Counted from the first letter of the stretch, positions 9,426-21,346 are shown. The stretch is DNA of 36,302 nt from Parvularia atlantis (GCA_943704415.1 CALSCO010000161.1:1-36302), one strand, 5' to 3'. Translations and numbers: made by a program. The notes: generated by a model not told the origin, from the letters alone.

Positions 9426-11933
9426 TTAGCCGAACAGCGACGTCAGACTCTGCACGTTCGGTCAGCAAGCGCGTGATGCAACGGCAAGCTGCGGCATGTA
9501 CCTTCCAGAAGGACGGCGACGCCTGCTGGCGCGCCTGCTCCTGGCGCATGAGCTCGTCGATGATGCCCAACAGCGCCGCCGTCCACGCGTCGGCCTGCAA
9601 GCGCACGTCACACACGTGTCTGCCTTGCGTGGCCAGACGGGCGCACCTCGGCTGCCGACGCTGCCCGCAACGTGATCAAGAACTGCTCGCCGTGCAGCTG
9701 CACGAGCTCGCCCTCGCCGCGCTGGATGCTGAATGCGCTCTCGAACAACAGCGACCCTGCGCACCGCACGTCGGCCAAAGCGGGCAGGCGAGTGCGGTGC
9801 GCACCCTTGAGGCGGTACGTGCGGCCCTTGTCGGTCGTGAAGATGAGCATGTCGCTCAGCAGGAGGCATGTGTATGTCTTGCCGACGGTCAGCCCGAGCG
9901 GCCGCTTCGGGTCCTGTGCGACGCGGGGTCAGGGCCATGCGCAGCTCACACGGGCGTGGGCCACCTCGGACTGCTTCTGCGCCTTGACCGCGCTCGCGAT
10001 GACGCGCTCCAGCGCCTGCATCGCGCACGGGTCAGCGGGGCAACAACGCGACACACCGACGCACCTTCTCCCACTTGGCCACCTCGTCCTTGCTCGCGGC
10101 ATCCTCGGCGCGCAGCAGATACACCCGGCCCTGCCCAGCACGTCAGCCCGCGGTGTGCTGAGCAGGCACGGCGCACCGGCGTCTGCAGCGCGATCCACGG
10201 CGAGTCTGCGCTTCCGTAGCCGTGCTTGCGCCGCTCCTCCTCGCTCAGCAGCCGGCACGACCCGTCGATCTCCACGAGGCCCTTGAACTTCTCCTTGGCC
10301 GTCTACAGCCACGCCAGGTGAGCGTCCGGCACGCCCATGCGAGCGCACGCACCGTGTCGTCCTCGTAGTACGCCAGGCGGTGAAAGTTGAGCACAAAGAA
10401 GCGCTTGTGCCACGTCTTGACCCGCCCTGCGCACGCCCACGTTAGCTGCCGGCAGCACAAAACAGCGAACGTCGCTCGCACCGCCCTGCTTGACCATCCA
10501 GCCCTTGTAGACGGGCTTGCTGCGGTCTGCGGACGCTGTGTGAGCGCCGCGCACGAGGCTAGTGGTGCACGCACCCTCCTCGTCCCTAGCGTCCGCGCCG
10601 GCAAAGAGGCTCATGAAGTTGAACGTGGCCGACGACGGCACGGGGGCCGCTCCGCCGTCCTTGGGCGACGAGGGCTGACGGGGCCACGCGGACGGTCAGA
10701 CAGCCGCACCGCAAGCAGACCCACGCGCGCACCTTCGACCCTGGGATGCGCTCGGCCGCGACGAGCGTCAGCACGCCCTCGCGCAGCAGCCGACGGTGCG
10801 GCTGCGCCAGCGGTTGCTGAGGATGTGCGCAGTAGTAAGACAGTGCACAGGCACGAGCATGCATGCGCACGTCAAAGGTGCCGTCGATCTTGGCCTGCAG
10901 CGCCGCGAGCGCGCGCATGTTTTCCTTGTCGCGTTGCTGCGCGCACGTCTGGCGTAAGTGCACCGTCCCTCGCACCGCACACGGGGGGACGCACGGCCTC
11001 GTTGATGTCGCTCGCGATGCGCTCGATGCGCGCCTTGGCGTCGGTCAGCAGGCGGAAGTCGGCGTGCGACGGCTCGGTGAACTTGAGCAGTTCCTGCGCG
11101 ACGCACCGTTGAGGGCCACGAAGCACACGCGGCACACGCGCACCGTCAGCAGCAGCACGTAGCGCGGGATGCGTTGCACGGGCATGATCAGGTAGCCCGT
11201 CAAGTCGATCTGCGTGTGCCGCGGCGAGCGCTTGGCCTCCTGCAGCACCTGCTCGAACGTCCTGTTTGTCTTGCGCAGCGTCTGCCACCGCTCGTTCGCC
11301 TGTCGTCGCGCGCGTCGGTCCATGAGCGACGCGCAGCCAGCAGCACCTGGTCGTAGTTGGTCACGTAGTCGATGTAGACGCGCAGCTCCTCGGCCTGCGT
11401 TGCGCGGCGCACGTTGAGCGATCGCGGTCGGGACGGCGCGCCGGACGCACGTGCTGCACAAAGACGTCGCCGATCGTCGTCGCGGGCGTCCAGCGGTGCT
11501 GCGGGCGCAGGTAAGCGACGAGGGGCAGCGACGAGGACACGGCGCACCGTGCGCGCACGGAACTCGGCCAGGAACACCTTGCCGTAGGCGCCGGCGCGAT
11601 CAGCAGCACACGAGCGAGCGCCGAAGGGCGCGCACCCTGGCGTGGTACGCGAGGATCGCCTGCCACTTGGAGAAGACGCAGGCGACGTCGTCCGCCGCCA
11701 CGCCCTTGCCCTGCAGCGGCGCGATGTAGAGCTCGGCCACGGCCTGCATGCTCGCGACGTAGCTCTCCTCCGTCTCGCACAGCTCCTGCGCGATGCGCTG
11801 CCGCCGCTCGCCGCGCTTCGCGAGCTGCTCGGGCTGTGCGTCAGCGCCGTCGTCAGCAGCGATCGCAGCCCGCGCCGGACACCGCGACAACCGTCAGCGC
11901 CGACCCGGCCTCGAGCGACTGGCCGAGACCCAT
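9426..11933 (-). CDS. Dbl-family RhoGEF with a PH domain inserted in its PH domain
   Basis: 19 exons, about 525 residues from the ATG at 11933. The DH domain (about 25-235) shows IAQELCETEESYVASMQ and the hallmark helix LIMPVQRIPRYVLLL. It should load GTP on a Rho/Rac-type GTPase at membranes. The DH-linked PH begins normally (PHRRLLREGVLTLVAAERI, about 238-258) but is interrupted. A complete second PH follows (KPVYKGWMVKQGG ... TWHKRFFVLNFHRLAYYED ... KWEKALERVIAS, about 295-405). The first PH then resumes (CLLLSDMLIFTTDKGRTYRL ... FLITLRAASAAEADAWTAAL, about 415-505). The order is DH, PH N-half, PH, PH C-half. Acceptors and phases agree throughout. The 5' end is uncertain: intron-like signals lie upstream (see 11934-12773), so more N-terminal exons may exist. 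Confidence 0.88.
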
Positions 11934-12773
11934 TCAGACACAACCAAAAACGACACATGGAAGGCGCAGGTGCACAGGCAGGCGAGGTTCCTGGACAGGC
12001 TGACGAGCTGCGGCGCGGCCAGCTGTGCCGGTGCGTGCGCGGATGAGTGCGGTGCGCGTCGTCGATGCCCTCCGTCCGAGTCTTGCGCATCGACCGGAGC
12101 CCGTGCGCGGAGGTGTCAGCGGTGCAGCACACGCCCGGGCGGGCGACGCACTGGGGAAGCTGCGACGGCGGCGTGGAGGCGGTAGTAGACGCACACGAAG
12201 CCGTGGCGCTGGTAGTAGTAGTAGTAGTCGAAGTAGTAGTAGAAGAACTTCTGCGTGTGCGCGCTCGCTGTCAGCGCACGACCGGGCTCAAGCACACGAC
12301 GCGCAAGCACAAAGCGGCGGCAGCAGCAGCGGCGGCGACGACCCGGTCCTGGCGCTCGCGCGCGGCCTTAACCAGCCCAGCGTCGGCTCTCATCCGCTTG
12401 CTGCTGATCTTGGCGTGGGATGGGCGGCACGATGTGCGGCGGCGACGTCTCCAGCGGCTCATCCACGTCCCTGAGGCCGCGGCGCGCGGTCAGCGACTGG
12501 GCACTGCGCGGCAGGGCAGCACGCACATGGGCGCCTGGCCAGAGGTCGCGGGCTCCTACTCGTCCGCCGGCTGCGCGTGACCGCGGCGCTCTGGTTCGCG
12601 GCGCAGAACGGGCAGATCGACCGCGTGCGGCCCACAGCGCGGCGCACAACGGGCAGATCGACCGCGTGCGGCCCACAGCGCGGCGCACAACGGGCAGATC
12701 GACCGCGTGCGACGCGCCATCGACCGCATCCGGCGCACCTTCGTCGTCCATCCACGTGGACTTTGCGAACCGA
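11934..12773. other. Unresolved region between divergent genes
   Basis: 840 bases between the GEF (minus) and sterol reductase (plus) starts. It holds a TAG-type triplet tract (12211-12246), a CAG/CGG patch (about 12315-12345) and a 41-base tandem repeat. On the minus strand 12527-12472 looks like a real intron (GTGCGTG ... GCTGACC ... CTCAG). Joining across it gives an open peptide starting MDVDEPLETSPPHIVPPIPR, with the ATG itself split by the intron. This could be an upstream exon of the GEF gene or a separate small gene. I could not trace a convincing path from it to the DH domain. Confidence 0.4.
12601..12711. repeat. 41-base tandem repeat, about 2.7 copies
   Basis: Units start at 12601, 12642 and 12683 and are almost identical (the first differs by one base in the first ten). 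41 is not a multiple of three, so the array cannot code for a repeated peptide in one frame. It sits in the shared upstream region of the GEF and sterol reductase genes. Confidence 0.9.
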
Positions 12774-14342
12774 ATGGAGTCGGCCACGTGGATCGCGGCC
12801 GTTCACGTCGCGACGGCGCTGCTGTGCTTCGTGTGTGCTGTGTGCTGCGTGCTGCGTGCTGCGTGCTGCGTCTCACGGTGGCGTGATGAAAGGTCGTGCC
12901 TGGCACCGTCATCGATGGCTACGTGCTCGACCGCCCCGGCGGCCGCCCGCTGCGCTACAAGCTCAACGCGCTCACGGTGCTCCTGATCGAGGCCACGCTG
13001 TTTGTGGGCCTGGTGCGCGCGGGCCGTTTGCGCACGCGGACGGCAGGTCGGACCTGCTTACGATCGGCACGTGCGCACAGGCGCTGGGCGGGCTGATCGA
13101 CGGCGCGTTCCTCGCGACAAACGCGTGGATGAACCTGGCCCTTGCGAACGGCATCGCGCTGCTCGTCGTCGTCGCCTTCTACGCGCGCGGCCTGCTCTTC
13201 CCGGCGACGTGCGATGCGGCCTACGTGGCGCCGACAGCGACGACACCCCAGCCGGCCGCATCGCGGGTGCGCAATGAGCACCGAAGCATGCGCGCCCTCA
13301 TCAGCTCACCCCCGCACACGCGCGCAGGTCAAGGGCAGCCCGGTGTACGATTTCTACGTCGGCTTCCAGTTCAACCCGCGCTGGGGCCTGTTTGACGTCA
13401 AGATGTACCTGTACCTGTTTGGTGCGGCGCTGCTCGAGCTGCACGTGCTCTCGGCGGTCTTTGCCCAGCACAAGCATCTGGTGCGCAATGCGTGCACGTT
13501 GAGCCGCGCCCCTCACACGCGGAGCACGCGCAGGGCACGGTCACGCCGGCCATGGCCACCGCGGTCGCGCTCTTGTCGTTCTTCGTGGTCGAGTACACGT
13601 TCCACGAGGTGTGCGCCGCCGCGTCTGCGCTCAGTCGCTGACGTTCACCCGCGCAGCACGTGCACCTGTACACGTACGACTTGTTTGCCGAGAAGATCGG
13701 GTTCAAGCTGGCGTGGGGCTGTCTCGTCTTTTACCCGTTCTTCTACGCCCTGCCCGTGTGGAGCCTCGTCAGCGTGAGCGATCCGGTGCGTGTGCCGCGC
13801 GCCAGCCTGAAGCGAGCTTACCGCGCGCAGGCGCCCACGGCCGTGCTGGTGGTGGCCGCGCTCGTGTTCTTCACGGGCTGGGGCCTGTCGCGCGGCGCCA
13901 ACAACCAGAAGTACTACTTCCGCGTGCGGCCAAAGGTGCGCCTCGCGCTATTCGCTCACACCGCTCTTGACCTATAGCTGACGCAGGACAAGTACCTGTT
14001 CGGCCTGGTGGAGCAGCGCACGGTGCCCGGGTCGCGCGTGCTCTGCTCGGGCTGGTGGGGCCTCGCGCGGCACATCAACTACGCCGGTGTGCACGGGAGC
14101 CGCAGCGCGCGCCCTGTCTCACGCACTTGGTCGCAGGCGAGATCCTGATGGGCGTGGGCATTGCGCTGCCGGCCGGCTTCGCGCTCACGAGCGTCGTGCC
14201 GTGGCTGTACCCGCTCTACTACGTTGCGCTGCTGCTGCCGCGCGAGCGCGAGGACGACCGGATCTGCGCAGCCAAGCACGGCGAGGCGTGGCGGCAGTAC
14301 CGTGCACTCGTGCCGTACCGCATCTTCCCCCTCGTGTACTAG
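12774..14342 (+). CDS. Delta(14)-sterol reductase (ERG24/TM7SF2 type)
   Basis: Eight exons, 391-394 residues (two possible acceptors, 13977 or 13986, nine bases apart). Multi-pass ER membrane enzyme of the sterol C14/C7 reductase family: NADPH-dependent reduction of the C14-C15 double bond in sterol synthesis. Family motifs: VPGTVIDGYVLD; KGSPVYDFYVGFQFNPRWG; GANNQKYYFR; CSGWWGLARHINYAGE; the C-terminal RICAAKHGEAWRQYRALVPY and IFPLVY. GANxQK with SGWWG favours C14-reductase over DHCR7. The chosen ATG gives one helix (WIAAVHVATALLCF) before the VPG motif. Family members usually have one more N-terminal helix, so an upstream exon may be missing. Confidence 0.92.
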
Positions 14343-14430
14343 CGCGTCTGGCGGACGCGATAGACGACAAGCTGGACAGAGGACGAAGCCTTTGATCAAG
14401 TTGTGACGTCAGTCAGATTGCATCATCACG

Positions 14431-15722
14431 ATGCCGGCGCCGTCGCTGGATGCGTGCCTCAGCTGGCTCGCGGCTGGCGTGCGTGCGCCGTGCGCGTTCG
14501 TGTGGGCCGTGTGCGCATCTGACGTGCGCGTGCGCGTGCGCGTGCAGATGGCCGCGTGCGCGACGTGGCAGCGCGACCAGCGCGATCACGAGGACCTGAC
14601 GCGGCTCAAGATCCACAGCTGGCAATGCGCTGCGCACGTGCCGCCCGTCTCCAACAACCACTGGCGCGTGGCGTGCCGCACGTGCGGCGCCGATCCGAGC
14701 TTCGTCTGCACGTGGCCGGGGTGCGGCGCCGAGACGACGCGCGCCGAGGCGAGCGCGCACGTGTGGCGCCACATCTACGCGGCCTACGTCGACGAGGACG
14801 CGACGCTGCGCGAGTGCGCGTTCAAGCACGCGGGCGTGGCGTGCCTCAACACGAGCAAGAAGCCTGTCGTGCTCGCGTTCCACACGACGTGCCACATCCC
14901 CGTCCCGCTCTTCGCCTGCACGGTCTGCCCGCCGCACCTGTTCCTCAACCTCGACATGCACCGCAAGGACAACAAGGACTGCAACGCGGTGCACCCGCTC
15001 CACATCGGTGCGGATGCGCGTCGTACATGGTCGTGTGCGCATCGCTGACGCGGCCGCTGGTCGTCGCAGGAACCGCCCCACGCTCGATGCAGCCCCAGCT
15101 GCCCACGCCCGCGTCCACGCCCGACATCGAGCCCGTGCACACGCCCAACTCCGTGCCGACGCCCGAGCACCATCAGCACCACAACCATGCGCCCGAGCAC
15201 GAGCACGAGCACGAGCAATACTACCCGTTCCCGCTCTTGAAGGAGGCCATCAGCTCGGGCGCAACGCCGATGGGCATCCTTGAGCTCGACAGCTATGACG
15301 AGCTCGGCCAGACCAACTCGAACGAGCTGATGCAGAGCGCGCTCAAGCAGGACGAGGATCTCGTGACCTATGAGCAGATGCAGGCGCGGCTCAACGAGCT
15401 CATGGACGAGTACAACATGCGGCCGGTGGGTGAGGGGGTGCGCAGGACGCACGACGAGGTCGAGGACGGCAGCGCCGACAGCGACGAGCTGGTGGACCGC
15501 GACATCGTGCCGTTGCTCAGCCTCAGCACGGCCGGCGACATCGCTGAGACGATCTTTGTCGATCTCAACGCTGGCCAGGCCGCCGTCGCCAAGAAGCAGC
15601 GCGTGCGCGGCACGGACCGGCGCTCGTCCAAGCCGGGGCTCATCGCGTACGGCCGGGAGCGGCTGCTGGCGCTGCTGCGACTGCAGGCGCTGCACGCGCG
15701 CCTCCGCGAGATGTGCAAGTGA
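14431..15722 (+). CDS. Zinc-finger protein, unknown role
   Basis: Three exons (introns 14479-14547 and 15008-15069), 386 residues. The N-terminal third has Cys/His clusters: a C2H2-like finger (FVCTWPGCGAET...AHVWRH; C-x4-C-x11-H-x3-H), a preceding CRTC pair, and a C-x2-C-x10-H-x6-C pattern (FACTVC...HRKDNKDC). The middle is Pro/Thr-rich with a His-Glu run (HAPEHEHEHEQYY). The C-terminus is acidic and helical (TYEQMQARLNELMDEYNM) and ends in a basic patch (KKQRVRGTDRRSSKPG). Inference: a nuclear DNA- or RNA-binding regulator. No known family is recognised. The first intron is in frame and stop-free, so an unspliced product is possible. Confidence 0.75.
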
Positions 15723-15805
15723 TACCTTACGCCGTGTTTTTTCTTTTTTGTTCCCCAGAATTCTTGCTTGGCGCCGGCCCGGGCGCCGACATCGCACGCG
15801 ATCGT

Positions 15806-17326
<1,521 letters not shown>

Positions 17327-17734
17327 CTGCGCAATGGAAGGAGGAGGAAGTCACGCGGCACGCCGTTCGCCGCGTGGCCGGCGTCGCCCCGGGCGACAGC
17401 GCCAGGCGACCGGTCCCACGCAGCCGGGCCCGACCACGCAGACCAGACAGACAAAGGGAAGCGAGCAGACGAGGGGCGAGCGAGCAAAGGCGCGCAAGAC
17501 GAGGCGAAGGACGGATCGCGCGCGTCCTTCGCCACCATACACTACGCATCAGTGTATGATCAGCGCGGTGCAATGTGGCGTAGCACGGCCACGTCTGTGC
17601 GCTGTCTGCAACATCAGCCGCATGCAGTGTGGCGGGGCACGGCCATGCATTGCGCTTGAGTCGCCTATCGGTGCAAGGCAAGATGCCCGCGGTGGTCGTC
17701 ATGGCGTGAGGCGGCTGACGCGCGCCGCGGGCAG
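17327..17734. promoter_or_regulatory. Bidirectional intergenic region with palindrome and short repeat
   Basis: 408 bases between divergent MDR and PBDC1 starts. It contains a perfect 8-base inverted repeat (CATACACT at 17536-17543 and AGTGTATG at 17551-17558, 7-base spacer). It also contains an imperfect direct repeat of about 30 bases (about 17569-17600 and 17623-17654; TGCARTGTGGCG...GCACGGCCA). These could be binding sites for a shared regulator; no further exon is supported. Confidence 0.5.
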
Positions 17735-18339
17735 ATGTCGTCGCTGCTGGAGCTGGCGCAGCGCGGCGACAACATGCCCGAGATGGAGCAGCAGTGGGCC
17801 GTCAAGGCGCTGCACCACGCCGAGACGTACATGCGCCTGCTGCGCGCCGTGCGCGGCGATGCGATGCACCTCACGCCGTGCGTCTGCCTGCCGATGCGCC
17901 CGTGCTCTGCGTCCTGAATCGCCGTGCGCGCGCGCAGCATCGACAAGGACATTCACGAGCACTTCCGGCGCGTCTTCCCGCACCTGCCCGTGGCGCTGCT
18001 GAACGAGGACGAGATGAAGAGCGCGGCCAACAAGGCCGTGTGGCGCGCGTTCTGCGACCAGGTGCGGCGCGCCTTCATTGCTCCTCATTCGTCGCCCAAC
18101 GAACGGCCGCAGTACAAGACCAAGGTGCAGGACTACCACTTTGGCACGTTGCTGCGTGCGGATGCGGCGCGCGACCTGAGCGAGAGCAACAGCATCCTCG
18201 GTGCGGCCCGCTCGTCGCAGATCGTTCTGCACGTCGCTGATCGCGGGCTGCGCCAGTGCCGCGCGTCATGTTCTACGCCGTCGAGATCGCGCGCAACAAG
18301 GAGGGGCTCAACAACTGGCTGCACGGGACAGCGAGCTGA
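17735..18339 (+). CDS. PBDC1: PBDC1 family protein
   Basis: Four exons (introns 17878-17937, 18062-18112, 18201-18256), 145 residues. It matches the PBDC1/YPL225W family along its length: MEQQWAVKALHHAETYMRLL, DKDIHEHFRRVFPHLPV, VWRAFCDQ, VQDYHFGTLLRADAARDLSE and VMFYAVEIARNKEGLNNWL. The family acts in the cytosol; the yeast member is reported as a co-translational chaperone for EF-1alpha folding. The human protein has a long acidic/basic tail that is absent here. The start chosen is the ATG before SSLLELAQRG. An upstream ATG at about 17683 would require a further short intron. Confidence 0.92.
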
Positions 18340-18348
18340 CCGCCGTTA

Positions 18349-18365
18349 GGGGGGGGGGGGGGGGG
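18349..18365. repeat. 17-base poly-G tract
   Basis: Uninterrupted run of 17 G between the PBDC1 stop and the duplicated fragment at 18366. It marks the breakpoint of that duplication. Confidence 0.9.
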
Positions 18366-18432
18366 CTTCGTGAACTCGTCCTGCCAAGCGCGATCAGCCC
18401 CTCACGCGCACATCGAGGCGCGTACGGCCCGG
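18366..18432. repeat. 67-base copy of a VPS37A intron/exon junction
   Basis: Identical to 18568-18634. Read on the minus strand, the copy carries most of the last VPS37A intron (without its GTGCG donor), the CAG acceptor and 15 bases of the last exon (DEFTK), then runs into the poly-C/G tract. It lies downstream of the VPS37A stop codon and seems to be a recent partial duplication. Confidence 0.93.
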
Positions 18433-18468
18433 GTAGCGCACAGGCAGCACAAAGAAAACACGAGCGGC

Positions 18469-20210
18469 TCACTGCCCGCCCGGCACCGTCAGCACGCTCG
18501 GGTCGGCCACGACGCGCTCGAGCGTCGCCGCGTGCAGGTGGTACTGCTTGCGCCGGCTGATGAATTGCTTCGTGAACTCGTCCTGCCAAGCGCGATCAGC
18601 CCCTCACGCGCACATCGAGGCGCGTACGGCCCGGCGCACCGCGTCCGTCTGACCGTGCAGCAGCGCCGACGCAAGCTGCTCACTCGCCTCGTCCTCGGCC
18701 GCGGCCGCCCGCCGCATCTTGCCGATAATCGTCTCAGGCGCGTATTTCTGCGGGCGGCCGCACGGTCACGCCACGCCACGCGCCGCACGGCCTGCGCACC
18801 AGCGCGTGCTGCTGCATCTCCTTGACCTGGTCCTCGTACTCCATGCGCTGCGCGTTATAGATGTCCTGCTGCTCGGCCGTGGCCGCCTGTTGCGCCGTCA
18901 GCCGCATCTCGGCCTCGATGTTGGCGCCTGCAGTCCGCACGCGTGAGGCCGTCTGCGCACGCACAGCCACCATGCACGCACGCGCGAGCCTCTCGTTGTC
19001 CACACGCAGCTGGTCGCGGTCGGTTCGCATACCCCTGAGCAGGTCCTGCCCAAGGAAAAACATCTCAAGCTCGCTGTTGTCCGCCAGCAGCACCTCGAGC
19101 ACCTCCTCGCTGCCGGCCGCACCGCCGTCAGCTCCACGGCCGCGACAGGTGCACGCACGCGTACGCACGGCTGCTGCTCGAGCACCGGCAGCACGCCGCT
19201 CCAGAGCGGGTACTCCTTCTGCGTCGTGTGCTGGGCAGCGAGCACGGGCTGAGGCAGGTGCTGTCCGCGCCCGTACCCGGGCGGGCCGAGCACCAAAGGC
19301 GACGGCATCGTTGCGGGCTGCACGCTTGCGGCAGACGGCGGCGGCATCACCGACGGCCCGAGCGGCAGGGGAGGTCTGTGCACGCGCGCTCGCGATCGGT
19401 GACTTCAACACGCGCGCCGAGCTCGGCGCGGCGCACGCTGTGTTGCGCCGCATGTCGGGCAGGCTCGCGGCGGGCCCGTCATCGCGCCGGCTGAGCGGGA
19501 GGTACAAGTCCTGCGCGTCACGCCGCGTCAGCGACCGTGCCACGTCACTGCGGCGGCGATGACGCACGTTGGACGCGCTCGAGGGCAGCATCGGCGTGCT
19601 CATGCTCGCGGCGTACGGGATCGACGGGTAGCTGTATCGCGCACACGAGTGAGCAGCGCACACGCGCGCACAGCCGACGCGAGCGCACAGGCCGGCCGAG
19701 GCGGGGAGCGGCGTGGGCGGCCTGCGCTTGAACTCCTCGCCAATCTCCTTGACGATGCGGCCGAGCGACGACTGCGAGCTCCACTGGGCCAGCTTCGGGT
19801 GCCCGCGCACGACCATCGCGGCGTCGATCCAGCCGTGCGCCATCGGCGGGCTGACCTCGATGCGCGGCGGCTCGTCGGGGAACATCGGCGGCAGCAAGCT
19901 GATCGCGCCGCCGTCGCCGTCAGCAACGGCAGCAGCAGCAGCAGCAGCAGCAGCGGCGGCGGCGGCGGCGGCAGCACGACGCACACGCGCAACGTCAGGT
20001 CCGCGCCCGGCACGCCCACGTCGAACCGCGCGTCGCGCTCGACCTCGTTGACAATGACGTTCTCCTTGCGCAGCGACTCGATCTGCTTCTTGCGCCTGTC
20101 GCCCGCGCCGCATCAGCACCGATCGCAGCAGCAGCAAGCAGCCAGGCAGCGGCGACGCACAGCGCCGACGCCTCGGCCGCCGACACGGGCTTCTTGGGCC
20201 GCGCAAACAT
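18469..20210 (-). CDS. VPS37A: VPS37A-type ESCRT-I subunit
   Basis: Ten exons, about 397 residues, the same as human VPS37A. The N-terminal UEV-like domain is clear: RKKQIESLRKEN, LTLRVLLPPMFPDEPPRIEV, SPPMAHGWIDAAMVV, SSLGRIVKEIGEEFKRRPP. A Pro-rich linker follows (about 150-250). The C-terminal Mod(r) domain shows DNSELEMFFLGQDLL, LRVDNERLARANIEAEM, AEDEASEQLASALLHG and EFTKQFISRRKQYHLH. ESCRT-I sorts ubiquitinated cargo into multivesicular bodies at endosomes; UEV-bearing VPS37 is also linked to autophagosome closure. The start is the first in-frame ATG (MFARPKKP). The intron at 19984-19899 carries CCG and CTG triplet runs. It is divergent from TBP, with only 100 bases between the starts. 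Confidence 0.95.
19928..19976. repeat. CAG/CGG triplet tract in an intron
   Basis: Interrupted CAG and CGG repeats within intron 2 of the VPS37A gene. Splicing around the tract restores the conserved RVLLPPMF junction, so the repeat is not coding. Confidence 0.9.
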
Positions 20211-20310
20211 CCGCCGCGAGCCCAACGACCCGAATCGTGACAAAGTAGGCACGTCACGGTAGTCTTAGCGGCCATTGCGAGGGCGTGGCGGGGAGCGGGT
20301 TTCAGCACGC
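20211..20310. promoter_or_regulatory. 100-base bidirectional promoter, VPS37A/TBP
   Basis: Only 100 bases separate the divergent ATGs. The interval has a CACGTCAC element (about 20251-20258) and a GCGGCCATTGCG stretch (about 20268-20279, YY1-like core CCAT). No TATA-like element is present. Function is inferred from position only. Confidence 0.45.
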
Positions 20311-21277
20311 ATGGCGACGGAGAGCGGCGGCAGCGGCGGCAGCGGCATCGTCCCGCAGCTGCAGTGCGTCGCCGTCGTGGCGCGCGACGGCGCGGCGGGG
20401 GCGGCGCCGCTCACGTGCGCGGTGGGCGTGCGCAAAGGAACATCGTCGCCACCGTCAACCTCGAGGCCAAGCTGGACCTGAAGACGGTCGCGATGCACGC
20501 GCGCAACGCCGAGTACAACCCCAAGGTGCGCAGTCGCCGTTGCGCGGGTTTGTGACAGCCGCGCGGTTGTGACACGCGCATGTTACGTCGCGGGGGGTCT
20601 GTGTGACACGCAGCGGTTCTCGGCCGTGATCATGCGCATCCGCGAGCCCAAGACGACCGCGCTTATCTTCGCCTCGGGCAAGATGGTCGTGACCGGCGCC
20701 AAGTCGGAGGACCTGTCGCGCCTGGCCGCGCGCAAGTACGCGCGCATCGTGCAGAAGCTGGGCTTCCCGGTGCGCCGTTGTGACGTCGCGCGTCGCTGCC
20801 GCCGTCTGTCGTGTGTGCTGACGACGCCCGTGACCGTTGCCCTCGTCATCGACCATCGGCGCGACATCGGCACCACCCCCCCCGCAGGCCAAGTTCACCG
20901 ACTTTAAGATCCAGAACATGGTCGGCTCGTGCGACGTCAAGTTCCCCATCCGCCTCGAGGGCCTCGCGTCCGAGCACGGCTCATTCTCGCACGTGCGTGC
21001 CACGCTCGCCTGCTCGCGCCATCAGCGCCCTCAACGGCCACCGACGCGCGCAGTACGAGCCCGAGATCTTCCCCGGGCTGATCTACCGCATGAGCGACCC
21101 CAAGATCGTCCTGCTCATCTTCGTCTCGGGCAAGGTCGTGCTGACGGGGGCAAAGGTGCGCATCACCCCTCGTCGTCGTGCGCCTGCTGATTGTGCCCGT
21201 CGCCGCAGGACCGCGAGCACATCTACCGCGCGTTCGAGAACATCTACCCCGTGCTCGTCCAGTTCCGCAAGGCATGA
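20311..21277 (+). CDS. TBP: TATA-box-binding protein
   Basis: Six exons (introns 20364-20437, 20526-20613, 20770-20887, 20993-21053, 21156-21208), 190 residues. Both saddle repeats are intact: [118 protein letters not shown] and [13 protein letters not shown]. The DNA-intercalating Phe residues are present in each repeat. TBP nucleates preinitiation complexes for Pol I, II and III in the nucleus. The N-terminal extension is minimal (about 10 residues, [12 protein letters not shown]), unlike the long Gln-rich tails of animals. Confidence 0.98.
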
Positions 21278-21346
21278 GGCGAGCGCGCTATTTTCTGTAG
21301 AGGCGGGAGGAGCAGCTGTACACATCGACGACCCGCGACCACTCAC

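Noticed and set aside
12601-12711. CRISPR-like array
   Set aside because: The repeat is contiguous with no spacers, in nuclear eukaryotic DNA.
12577-12720. Ankyrin-like peptide (LWFAAQNGQIDRV) on the plus strand
   Set aside because: It arises once from the 41-base repeat, whose length shifts the frame at each copy, so no repeat protein can result.
18734-20308. 524-residue single open frame as the VPS37A gene
   Set aside because: It reads through introns in changing frames and loses the UEV and Mod(r) junctions; the ten-exon model restores both domains and the usual length.
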